Source of the DNA: Pseudomonas sp. GD03944
GTDB taxonomy: Bacteria; Pseudomonadota; Gammaproteobacteria; Pseudomonadales; Pseudomonadaceae
Assembly (NCBI RefSeq): GCF_029839275.1
Contig: NZ_JAOCAH010000008.1
Coordinates: 186,001 to 250,000 of the forward strand
DNA: 64,000 nt
Reading direction: 5' to 3'
Positions 1 to 9,452 of this stretch are shown one piece after another (position 1 is the first letter of the stretch; every line of letters starts with the position of its first letter). The position numbers were made by a program, and so were the translations under genes. The notes below the pieces were generated by a model, which was not told the origin of the DNA, searched no databases, and was given only the letters and a program-made list of their open reading frames with translations.

Positions 1-820
1 CCTTGCGCTGGCGCAAGGTTTCCTGGGCGGCCTCGACGGCGAAGTTGCTGGCCAGCAGGTTGAGGTTCTGCGCACCGGCGGTGTCGACCCAGGCCTTGGC
101 GTCGTTCGGCGTCGGCGCGAGGATCGGCAGGGTGTGCTGAATACCCTCGATGGAGCTGTAGTCGCGGTTGGTCAGGGTGATCAGGGCCTGGAAGGCGTCG
201 TCCACCTGGCGCTCGGCGATGATCCGGTTGGCCCGGGCGGTGTCGAAACCGGCCTGGGCTTCCAGCACGTCGGTCTTGTCGGAGAGGCCGACATCGAAGC
301 GCTCGTTGGCCTGGTCGAGCTGGCGTTTGAACGCGGCTTCCTCGGCCTTGGTGGACGCCAGGTTGTCCTGGGCGCGCAGCACCGCGAAGTAGCTTTCGGC
401 GCTCTGCAGGATCAGGTTCTGTTCGGTGGCCGACAGTTCCAGCGCGGCCTGCTCGTCGGTGGCCTCGGCGGCCTGCAGCTGGAACCAGCGGTCGGCGCGG
501 AACAGTGGCTGGCTGAGGTTGGCCTGGTACACGGTACCGCTGCGCGACACGGTGGCGGCTGGGGAATCGATTTCGGTGCGGGTGTCGCTCAGGTTGGCCC
601 CGGCGGACAGATTCGGCAGCAGGCCCGCTCGCGCCTGGGGCACCACTTCGCGACGCGCCTTGTAGTCGGCGCGGGCGGCCGCCAGATCGGCATTGTTGTT
701 AGCGGCTTCCTGGTAGACGGAAATCAGGTCCGTCTTGGTCGACAGCGGGGCGGTTTCAGCCCAGACCGTTCCCACGGAAGCGGAGGCCACGGCAAGAGCC
801 AAAGAGAGTCTGCGCAGCAT
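1..820 (-). CDS. tolC: TolC family outer membrane efflux protein (partial, 5' part)
   Basis: Encodes the N-terminal ~273 residues of a TolC/OEP-type outer membrane channel that would export drugs or proteins together with an inner membrane pump; the C-terminal part lies beyond the left edge. It begins with a signal peptide (MLRRLSLALAVASASVGTVW followed by AETAPLST). Helical OEP repeats follow, including the SYFAVLRAQDNLASTKAEEA and FDVGLSDKTDVLEAQAGFD segments typical of TolC coiled coils. The start at 820 was chosen because it gives a clean signal peptide. It diverges from thiC, as in other pseudomonads. Family is certain; whether it serves one pump or several is unknown. Confidence 0.9.
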   Translation of the reverse strand, partial: MLRRLSLALAVASASVGTVWAETAPLSTKTDLISVYQEAANNNADLAAARADYKARREVVPQARAGLLPNLSAGANLSDTRTEIDSPAATVSRSGTVYQANLSQPLFRADRWFQLQAAEATDEQAALELSATEQNLILQSAESYFAVLRAQDNLASTKAEEAAFKRQLDQANERFDVGLSDKTDVLEAQAGFDTARANRIIAERQVDDAFQALITLTNRDYSSIEGIQHTLPILAPTPNDAKAWVDTAGAQNLNLLASNFAVEAAQETLRQRK

Positions 821-1005
821 TCGGGGTGTCCCTAGATTGGCGGTGATCGGCAAGGCTAAGCGGCGTCGCTTGGGGGGTCAAGTGCGCTCATATCGGCGTG
901 AGTGTAGTTTGCAACAAGCTATGTTGCCTGCGCGCAACAATCTACTTGGCGAGGCGGTGGGTCGTCATTTTCCGACGCGTGGGTCGGGTTTATTTGACCC
1001 GCCGG

Positions 1006-1035
1006 TTGGTTTTATTTCCGGCAGTTGATTAGACT
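1006..1035 (+). promoter_or_regulatory. Candidate sigma-70 promoter for thiC leader
   Basis: A TTGGTT box (1006-1011) and a TAGACT box (1030-1035) are 18 bases apart, and transcription would start just before the riboswitch P1 stem at 1044. The position fits, but the match to consensus is only moderate. Confidence 0.4.
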
Positions 1036-1042
1036 GGCCGGG

Positions 1043-1136
1043 TTCTTGTCGGGGTGCCCCATATGCGGGGCTGAGATTGGCAGCTGCCGGATCCCGTTGA
1101 ACCTGATCAGGTTAAGGCCTGCGTAGGGAACAAGAT
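1043..1136 (+). ncRNA. TPP riboswitch (THI element)
   Basis: The sequence holds the hallmarks of the thiamine pyrophosphate aptamer: GGGGTGCCC, the CTGAGA core, and the CCGTTGAACCTGATCAGGTT ... GCGTAGGGAACA half. The P1 stem closes as TCTTGT (1044-1049) with ACAAGA (1130-1135). It lies about 115 bases upstream of thiC, the usual place for this element in proteobacteria. Ligand binding would lower thiC expression when TPP is plentiful. Confidence 0.96.
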
Positions 1137-1196
1137 GTCCTCGCCACAGCCGCCATTCGTGCGCGAGTCCTCTCACACCAGCCATGGTGTGCCTAA

Positions 1197-3134
<1,938 letters not shown>

Positions 3135-3371
3135 CGGTCCGTCTGAAGCGGGTCTTCGGTCAGTTGGCCAAGGACGGCGAGGAGAGCGGTGGCGGTTCGT
3201 CGGCGGCCTCGGTCATCGGCGGCAGCCAGAAAGCCAGCAATGCCGCGGCTATCCGCTCCGGTGGGGAGACCCGGATCGAGTCGGGACGCTGATCGGGGGC
3301 TGTTTCCCCGCTGCAAGCACGCTAGGATGTGGTTAGGCCCGCATTCAGCGTGCCGGCAGTGGGGGAACACA

Positions 3372-3989
3372 ATGAGCGACACCTTCAAGCCTGACGCGGA
3401 TGCCGTCGAGGTGATCGAGCGGGAAGCCTGTTTTCGTGGCTTCTACCGCCTCGATCGCCTGCACCTGCGCCACCAGTTGTTTTCCGGCGAGATGGGCAAG
3501 CCGATCACCCGCGAACTGTTTGTGCGCCATGACGCCGTCTGCGTGTTGCCCTACGACCCGCAGCGCGACGAGGTGGTGCTGATCGAGCAATTCCGTGTGG
3601 GCGCCATGGGCAAAAGCGCCAACCCTTGGCTGCTGGAGCTGGTTGCCGGCCTCATCGATACCGACGAACAGCCCGAGGAAGTGGCGCACCGCGAGGCGAT
3701 GGAAGAGGCCGGTCTGGTGTTCCGCGCGCTGTGGCCGATCACCCGGTACTTCCCGTCGCCGGGCGGCAGCGACGAACAGGTGTACCTGTATGTCGGCCGC
3801 TGCAGCAGCGCAGGCGCGGGTGGCGTGCATGGCCTGCCCGAGGAAGGCGAGGACATTCGCGTGCATGTCTGGCCGCTGGAGGATGCCCTGGCCGCGGTGC
3901 GCGACGGGCGTATCAACAACGCGGCGAGCATCATCGCCCTGCAGTGGCTGGCGCTGAACCGCGCCGAGGTCCGGGGGATGTGGTCGTGA
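3372..3989 (+). CDS. nudF: ADP-ribose pyrophosphatase NudF
   Basis: Nudix hydrolase that splits ADP-ribose into AMP and ribose-5-phosphate, clearing free ADP-ribose and linked sugar nucleotides. The 205-residue protein carries a complete Nudix box (G-x5-E-x7-REAMEEAGL at about residues 96-118), preceded by the IEQFRVGA segment usual in this subfamily. The start at 3372 gives a normal length; upstream in-frame codons lack family similarity. Its TGA overlaps the GTG start of the next gene, so the two are translationally coupled. The order nudF-yqiB-cpdA-yqiA-parE is the same as in E. coli. Confidence 0.93.
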   Translation: MSDTFKPDADAVEVIEREACFRGFYRLDRLHLRHQLFSGEMGKPITRELFVRHDAVCVLPYDPQRDEVVLIEQFRVGAMGKSANPWLLELVAGLIDTDEQPEEVAHREAMEEAGLVFRALWPITRYFPSPGGSDEQVYLYVGRCSSAGAGGVHGLPEEGEDIRVHVWPLEDALAAVRDGRINNAASIIALQWLALNRAEVRGMWS

Positions 3990-4432
3990 GCCTGGTGCGC
4001 GAGCGCTACCGGGTCGACCTGGTCGAGCTGCAGGCGGCGTGCGAGGCCAACTACGCGCGCCTGATGCGCCTGCTGCCCGGCATGCGCGACGTGACCAGTG
4101 CGCGGCGCGTGGCGCTGAGCCAGGGCGAGCGGCTGCTCGGGGTGCTGGCGCTGGAAGTGCTGGAAACCTGTCCCTACACCTCGACCATCCAGGTGCGCCA
4201 GGAAGACAGCCTGCCGTGGCTGCCGGTGCCGAAGCTGGAAGTGCGGGTCTACCACGACGCGCGCATGGCCGAAGTGGTCGGCGCCCAGAGCGCCCGGCGC
4301 TTTCGCAGCATTTATCCCTATCCCAATGAAGCGATGCACCAGCCCGACGAGAAGACCCAGCTCAACCTGTTTCTCGGCGAATGGCTGAGCCATTGCCTGG
4401 CCTGCGGCCACGAACTGGAACGGGTTCGCTGA
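3986..4432 (+). CDS. yqiB: DUF1249 family protein YqiB
   Basis: A 148-residue protein of the DUF1249/YqiB family, function unknown. It starts at a GTG that overlaps the nudF stop as GTGA; another GTG lies two codons upstream. Conserved features include the N-terminal YRVDLVELQAACEANYARL helix, the central tract around LEVRVYHDARMAEV, and the IYPYPNE and H-Q-P-D-E-K-x-Q-L-N segments near the C-terminus. No signal peptide or membrane segment is seen. The conserved neighbourhood with nudF and cpdA suggests shared regulation but does not reveal a role. Confidence 0.85.
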   Translation: MSLVRERYRVDLVELQAACEANYARLMRLLPGMRDVTSARRVALSQGERLLGVLALEVLETCPYTSTIQVRQEDSLPWLPVPKLEVRVYHDARMAEVVGAQSARRFRSIYPYPNEAMHQPDEKTQLNLFLGEWLSHCLACGHELERVR

Positions 4433-4442
4433 GCTTTTTCCG

Positions 4443-4465
4443 TCAGCGAGAGCGATTGTCGCTGA
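4443..4465 (+). terminator. Weak hairpin after yqiB
   Basis: TCAGCGA and TCGCTGA arms form a 7-base-pair stem shortly after the yqiB stop, followed by AAATTT. There is no long T tract. It may be a weak terminator or only part of the cpdA leader. Confidence 0.3.
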
Positions 4466-4553
4466 AATTTCTGTGATGTATGCCCGATTCTCGGGTTTAC
4501 CGTGAGTTCACCTACCCACCATAATTCACCTCATTCCGCCCGAGGAGACGGCC

Positions 4554-5369
4554 TTGCCGAGCGCGCGCCCCCCAATTGATGAATCATCGGTCCTGCTGGT
4601 GCAGCTGTCCGACAGTCATCTATTTGCCGACGCGACCGGAAAGCTGCTGGGCATGGAGACCTGCGACAGCCTGCAGCGGGTCATCGAACGGGTGCTGGAC
4701 GAGCAACCGGCCATCGACCTGGTGCTCGCCTCGGGCGACCTGTCCCAGGATGGCAGCGAGGCGTCCTACACGCGCTTTCGCGAGATGACCGCAGCGATCC
4801 CTGCGGTTTCCCGCTGGTTTCCCGGCAATCACGACGAACTGCCGGCCATGCGCGCCGCCTGCGTGGGCAGTGACCTGCTGGAGCCGGTGACCGACATCGG
4901 CAACTGGCGCATCATCCTGCTCGACTCGTCGATCCCCGGCGCGGTACCCGGCTATATCAGCGAGCAGCAACTGGCCCTGCTGGAGCGCGCCCTGAGCGAA
5001 GCCCCGGAACGCCATCACCTGATCTGCCTGCACCACCACCCGGTGCCGATCGGTTGCCGCTGGATGGACCCCATCGGCGTGCGCAACCCCGATGCCCTGT
5101 TCGCCGTCATCGAGCGCTTCAGCCAGGTCCGGGCCGTGCTCTGGGGACACATCCACCAGGAATTCGACCAGGTGCGCAAAGGCGTTCGCCTGCTGGCATC
5201 GCCCTCGACCTGCGTGCAGTTCGCGCCGGGTAGCGAGGAGTTCCAGGTGGACACCACCGCGCCGGGTTACCGCTGGTTGCGCCTGCACGCCGACGGTCGT
5301 CTGGAGACCGGCGTGTCGCGGGTCACCGGCATCACCTTCGACGTGGACTACAGCGTCAAAGGCTACTGA
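4554..5369 (+). CDS. cpdA: 3',5'-cyclic-AMP phosphodiesterase CpdA
   Basis: Hydrolyses cAMP to AMP and so limits signalling through the cAMP receptor Vfr/CRP. The 271-residue protein is a class III calcineurin-like metallophosphoesterase. Its metal-binding motifs are D-S-H (residues 22-24), GDLSQDGS, GNHDE, LHHHPVPIG and GHIHQE. The start is a TTG at 4554 preceded by CGAGGAGACGG, a good ribosome binding site; no ATG gives a complete N-terminus. A TGTGAT half-site lies in the 121-base upstream gap. Vfr-dependent cpdA expression is known in P. aeruginosa; control here is inference. Confidence 0.93.
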   Translation: MPSARPPIDESSVLLVQLSDSHLFADATGKLLGMETCDSLQRVIERVLDEQPAIDLVLASGDLSQDGSEASYTRFREMTAAIPAVSRWFPGNHDELPAMRAACVGSDLLEPVTDIGNWRIILLDSSIPGAVPGYISEQQLALLERALSEAPERHHLICLHHHPVPIGCRWMDPIGVRNPDALFAVIERFSQVRAVLWGHIHQEFDQVRKGVRLLASPSTCVQFAPGSEEFQVDTTAPGYRWLRLHADGRLETGVSRVTGITFDVDYSVKGY

Positions 5370-5416
5370 GTGCGCTGCTTGCAGCAGACTACTGGCAGCT
5401 AGTAGCCTCCTGCCCC

Positions 5417-6028
5417 ATGACTCCCAGCATTCTTTATATCCACGGCCTCAACAGCTCTCCGGCTTCCCTGAAAGCCAGTCAGCTGCTGCGCGCCATGACG
5501 CACCTCGGCCTGGCCGGGAACCTGCGCGTACCGGCGCTGCACCACCATCCCCGGCAGGCCATCGCACAACTCGAAACATTGATCGCCGAGCTCGGCCAGC
5601 CCGTGCTGGTCGGCAGCTCCCTGGGCGGCTACTATGCCACCCACCTGGCGGAGCGGCATGGCCTGAAGGCCCTGCTGATAAACCCTGCGGTACGCCCGCA
5701 CGAGCGCTTCGACGGGTACCTGGGGCCGCAAAAGAACTATTACAGCGACGAGACCTGGGAGCTGACCACGGACCACGTGGCCGCCCTGGCCGAGCTCTAC
5801 GTCCCGGAACCGCAGCAGCCTGCGCGCTATCAGGTGTGGTTGCAGACCGCCGATGAAACCCTCGATTATCGCCACGCCGAGCAGTATTACCGGGCGTGCG
5901 CGCTGCATATCCAGGCCGGTGGCGACCATGGTTTCAAAGGGTTCGCCGAACGGCTGCCCATGCTTTTCGCTTTCGCCGGTATCGCCCGCCCGCTGTGGCA
6001 GGATACCGACTTTTCTGAATTGACCTGA
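5417..6028 (+). CDS. yqiA: YqiA/YcfP family alpha/beta-fold esterase
   Basis: A small (203-residue) alpha/beta hydrolase of the YqiA type; the E. coli member shows esterase activity on acyl-CoA-like and p-nitrophenyl esters. The N-terminal ILYIHGLNSSP strand-turn, the nucleophile elbow GSSLGGYYA (Ser about residue 73), a late Asp in TADETLDY and the final His in GGDHGFKGF supply a plausible Ser-Asp-His triad. It has no signal peptide, so it is cytoplasmic. It lies between cpdA and parE with short gaps (47 and 14 bases), a placement conserved from E. coli. Physiological substrate unknown. Confidence 0.88.
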   Translation: MTPSILYIHGLNSSPASLKASQLLRAMTHLGLAGNLRVPALHHHPRQAIAQLETLIAELGQPVLVGSSLGGYYATHLAERHGLKALLINPAVRPHERFDGYLGPQKNYYSDETWELTTDHVAALAELYVPEPQQPARYQVWLQTADETLDYRHAEQYYRACALHIQAGGDHGFKGFAERLPMLFAFAGIARPLWQDTDFSELT

Positions 6029-6042
6029 CGACACGAGACCCC

Positions 6043-7941
6043 ATGGCCCAGCAGAACGCCTATAACGCAGACGCCATCGAAGTCCTCTCCGGCCTGGACC
6101 CGGTGCGCAAGCGCCCGGGCATGTACACCGACACCAGCCGGCCCAACCACCTGGCCCAGGAAGTCATCGACAACAGCGTCGACGAAGCGCTGGCCGGGCA
6201 CGCCAAATCGATCCAGGTGATCCTCCATGAGGACAACTCTCTGGAGGTGCTGGACGACGGCCGTGGCATGCCGGTGGACATCCACCCCGAAGAGGGCGTG
6301 CCCGGTGTCGAGCTGATCCTCACCAAGCTGCACGCCGGCGGCAAGTTCTCCAACAAGAACTACCAGTTCTCCGGCGGCCTGCACGGCGTGGGGATCTCGG
6401 TAGTGAACGCCCTGTCGACCCAGGTCGAAGTGCGGGTCAAGCGCGACGGCAACGAGTACCGCATGACCTTCGCCGACGGTTTCAAGGCCAGCGACTTGGA
6501 AGTGATCGGCAGCGTCGGCAAGCGCAACACCGGTACCAGCGTGCATTTCTGGCCGGACGCCAAGTACTTCGATTCGCACAAGTTCTCCGTCAGCCGCCTC
6601 AAGCACGTGCTCAAGGCCAAGGCCGTGCTGTGCCCGGGCCTGAGCGTCACCTTCGAGGACCGGGCCACCGGCGAGAAGGTCGAATGGCATTACGAGGATG
6701 GCCTGCGCTCCTACCTGGTCGACGCCGTGAGCGAATACCAGCGCCTGCCCGAGGAGCCGTTCTGCGGCAGCCTCAGCGGCAACAAGGAAGCGGTCGACTG
6801 GGCGCTGCTGTGGCTGCCGGAGGGCGGCGACGCGGTGCAGGAAAGCTACGTCAACCTGATTCCCACTGCCCAGGGCGGTACCCACGTCAACGGCCTGCGC
6901 CAGGGCCTGTTGGACGCGATGCGCGAGTTCTGCGAGTTCCGCAACCTGCTGCCCCGCGGCGTGAAGCTGGCCCCGGAAGACATCTGGGAGCGCATCGCCT
7001 TCGTCCTGTCGATGAAGATGCAGGACGCCCAGTTCTCCGGCCAGACCAAGGAACGCCTGTCGTCCCGCGAGGCCTCGGCATTCGTCTCGGGCGTGGTGAA
7101 GGACGCTTTCAGCCTGTGGCTCAACGCCCACCCGGATGTCGGGCAGCAGCTGGCGGAGCTGGCCATCAGCAACGCCAACCGCCGCCTCAAGGCAGGCAAG
7201 AAGGTCGAGCGCAAGAAAATCACCCAGGGCCCGGCCCTGCCGGGCAAACTGGCCGACTGCGCGGGTCAGGACCCGATGCGTTCCGAGCTGTTCCTAGTGG
7301 AAGGGGATTCCGCGGGCGGCAGCGCCAAGCAGGCCCGGGACAAGGAATTCCAGGCGATCATGCCGCTGCGCGGCAAGATCCTGAACACCTGGGAAGTCGA
7401 CGGTGGTGAAGTCCTGGCTTCGCAGGAAGTGCATGACATCGCCGTGGCCATCGGCATCGATCCTGGCTCCAACGACCTGAGCCAGCTGCGCTACGGCAAG
7501 ATCTGCATCCTCGCGGACGCCGACTCCGATGGCCTGCACATCGCCACGCTGCTGTGCGCGCTGTTCGTCCGTCACTTCCGCCCGCTGGTGGATGCCGGGC
7601 ATATCTTCGTGGCCATGCCGCCGCTGTACCGCATCGACCTGGGCAAGGACATCTTCTATGCCCTGGACGATGCCGAGCGTGATGGCATCCTCGACCGCCT
7701 GGTGGCCGAGAAGCGCCGCGGCAAGCCGCAGGTCACCCGCTTCAAGGGGCTGGGTGAGATGAACCCGCCGCAACTGCGTGAAACCACCATGGACCCGAAC
7801 ACCCGGCGCCTGGTGCAACTGACCCTGGAAGACTACCCGGGCACCCAGGAAGTCATGGACATGCTGCTGGCCAAGAAGCGCGCCAGCGACCGCAAGTCCT
7901 GGCTGGAATCCAAGGGTGATCTGGCCGAGGTGCTGGTCTGA
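6043..7941 (+). CDS. parE: DNA topoisomerase IV subunit B ParE
   Basis: ATPase subunit of topoisomerase IV, which decatenates daughter chromosomes together with ParC. The 632-residue protein has the GHKL ATPase fold (VIDNSVDEAL, DDGRGMPV, GGLHGVGISVVNALS), a transducer domain, and a TOPRIM domain with the signature EGDSAGGSAKQARD followed by PLRGKILN and the acidic DADSDG. Length and order match ParE, not the longer GyrB. The stop overlaps the next start (ATGA at 7941). parE and parC are not adjacent here; two small genes lie between them. Confidence 0.97.
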   Translation: MAQQNAYNADAIEVLSGLDPVRKRPGMYTDTSRPNHLAQEVIDNSVDEALAGHAKSIQVILHEDNSLEVLDDGRGMPVDIHPEEGVPGVELILTKLHAGGKFSNKNYQFSGGLHGVGISVVNALSTQVEVRVKRDGNEYRMTFADGFKASDLEVIGSVGKRNTGTSVHFWPDAKYFDSHKFSVSRLKHVLKAKAVLCPGLSVTFEDRATGEKVEWHYEDGLRSYLVDAVSEYQRLPEEPFCGSLSGNKEAVDWALLWLPEGGDAVQESYVNLIPTAQGGTHVNGLRQGLLDAMREFCEFRNLLPRGVKLAPEDIWERIAFVLSMKMQDAQFSGQTKERLSSREASAFVSGVVKDAFSLWLNAHPDVGQQLAELAISNANRRLKAGKKVERKKITQGPALPGKLADCAGQDPMRSELFLVEGDSAGGSAKQARDKEFQAIMPLRGKILNTWEVDGGEVLASQEVHDIAVAIGIDPGSNDLSQLRYGKICILADADSDGLHIATLLCALFVRHFRPLVDAGHIFVAMPPLYRIDLGKDIFYALDDAERDGILDRLVAEKRRGKPQVTRFKGLGEMNPPQLRETTMDPNTRRLVQLTLEDYPGTQEVMDMLLAKKRASDRKSWLESKGDLAEVLV

Positions 7942-8924
7942 TGCGGCATCTGTGGGCCGCGTTGCTGCTGGTTGTCACCCCGGCGTTCGCCACTCTGCCG
8001 GTACCGGAAGAACTGACCCTGGTCAGCGAGCACCCGGTGGACGGCATGGCCAATGGCAACCTCTCCGGGCTGGCCTGGTGCGGTGATGCGCTATGGGCGG
8101 TGTCGGACCGTGAGGACGACCGCCTGTATCGTCTGGAGCCGGGCGAGAGCAACTGGCAGGCCGTCGCCGAGACCTTCGTGGCGCCACCTGCGCCAGACGT
8201 GCCGCTGCCCTGGGGGCTGCGCACGCGCAATTGGCTGGCCGGCCTGGTGCGCGGTGGCCACCTGGATTTCGAAGGGCTGTCCTGCGATGCGCTGGGTAAC
8301 CGTTACCTGGTCAGCGAGGCCCACGCCTCAGTGCTGATGGTGCCGCCGGCGGCCGAGGCCCAGTGGCTGGCGCTGCCGGAAAGCATGGTGCGCCAGGCCC
8401 GGGCCAGCGGCATGTTGCTGCACTTCAATTCCCTGTTCGAAGGCGTCGCGGTCGACCCGGCGGGCGAGCGCCTGTGGCTGGCGGCCGAACGTACGCGCCG
8501 TGGCCTGGTGGTGCTGCACAAGCAGCGTTCGTCCTGGCGTTGCACCGGTGGCTGCGTGCTGTTCAGCGAAGGCGGCAGCGAGCCGGGGCCGGCAGCACTG
8601 GCCAGCAGGCCTGAGCCGCGCGACTTCTCCGGGCTGGCCTACCACAACGAAAAACTCTTCACCCTGGAGCGCCAGGCGCACCAGATCTGCCGGCGCACCC
8701 TGAGCAATGGCGAAGCCGAGCGCTGCTGGTCGTTCGCCGCCGAGGCGCTGACCGACGAACGCCGCTACCCGGTGTCCTACGGCGTGGCCGAAGCCCTGTG
8801 GATCGACGCCGAAGGGGCCTGGATCGGCCTGGATAATGGCTCCCTGACCCGTGCCGATGGCGAGTCGCGCCCGCTGGTCTGGCGCTTTGCCGCGCCCAAG
8901 GGCGGCTGGGGTAGCACCAAGTGA
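7941..8924 (+). CDS. Secreted esterase-like protein of the phytase-like family
   Basis: A 327-residue exported protein. It starts with a signal peptide (MRHLWAALLLVVTPAFA, cleaved near ATLPVPEE). The rest resembles the phytase-like esterase (beta-propeller) domain: repeated short strands such as LSGLAWCGDALWAVSDREDD, LDFEGLSCD, FEGVAVDPAGERLWLAAER and FSGLAYHNEKLFTLERQA. It overlaps parE by one base and the protease gene by four, so all are probably co-translated. A metabolic role is not established. The same neighbour sits beside parE in P. aeruginosa as I recall it. Confidence 0.75.
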   Translation: MRHLWAALLLVVTPAFATLPVPEELTLVSEHPVDGMANGNLSGLAWCGDALWAVSDREDDRLYRLEPGESNWQAVAETFVAPPAPDVPLPWGLRTRNWLAGLVRGGHLDFEGLSCDALGNRYLVSEAHASVLMVPPAAEAQWLALPESMVRQARASGMLLHFNSLFEGVAVDPAGERLWLAAERTRRGLVVLHKQRSSWRCTGGCVLFSEGGSEPGPAALASRPEPRDFSGLAYHNEKLFTLERQAHQICRRTLSNGEAERCWSFAAEALTDERRYPVSYGVAEALWIDAEGAWIGLDNGSLTRADGESRPLVWRFAAPKGGWGSTK

Positions 8925-9445
8925 CCCAACAGACGCCCGGCCGGCGTGCCGGTCGCGTGATGCTGGTGCTGGCCTGGGGGGCGGGGCTGCTGCTGGCGAC
9001 CCGCTTCTTCGGTGACTGGGAGGAAGGGCAGCGCAATCCCAACCGTGAGCCGGTGTCGGTGCACGGCAGTGGGTATGTGGAAGTGCGCCTGGCCAGCAGC
9101 CGCCAGGGCCACTACCTGGTCGACGGGCAGATCAATGGCGCACCGGTGACCTTCCTGCTGGATACCGGCGCCACCCAGGTGGCGGTGCCCACCGCCGTGG
9201 CGTCGCGGCTAAGCCTGCAAGCCGGCGCGCCGATGGTCATCAGCACCGCCAATGGCCGCGCCACCGCACACCGGACCCGGCTCGATACGCTGCAATTCGG
9301 CGATATCGTCCTGCACGACGTGGCAGCCCTGATCGCCCCCGGCATGGACGGCGATGAAGTGCTGCTGGGCATGAGTGCCCTGAAACAACTCGAATTTACC
9401 CAGCGCGACGGCACCCTGTTGCTGCGCCAATCAACCTTGCAATGA
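8921..9445 (+). CDS. Retropepsin-like aspartic protease, membrane anchored (TIGR02281 type)
   Basis: A 174-residue protein starting at GTG 8921, overlapping the previous gene as GTGA. A single membrane segment (about residues 10-27, [20 protein letters not shown]) is followed by a clan AA aspartic protease domain. The catalytic motif [13 protein letters not shown] is at about residues 77-89 and a second hydrophobic-hydrophobic-Gly element (VLLGMSAL) at about 147. As in retroviral proteases only one Asp-Thr-Gly is present, so activity would need a dimer. The protease part should face the periplasm. Substrate unknown; the neighbouring secreted protein is one conceivable partner. Confidence 0.85.
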   Translation: MTQQTPGRRAGRVMLVLAWGAGLLLATRFFGDWEEGQRNPNREPVSVHGSGYVEVRLASSRQGHYLVDGQINGAPVTFLLDTGATQVAVPTAVASRLSLQAGAPMVISTANGRATAHRTRLDTLQFGDIVLHDVAALIAPGMDGDEVLLGMSALKQLEFTQRDGTLLLRQSTLQ

Positions 9446-9452
9446 GGCCCGC

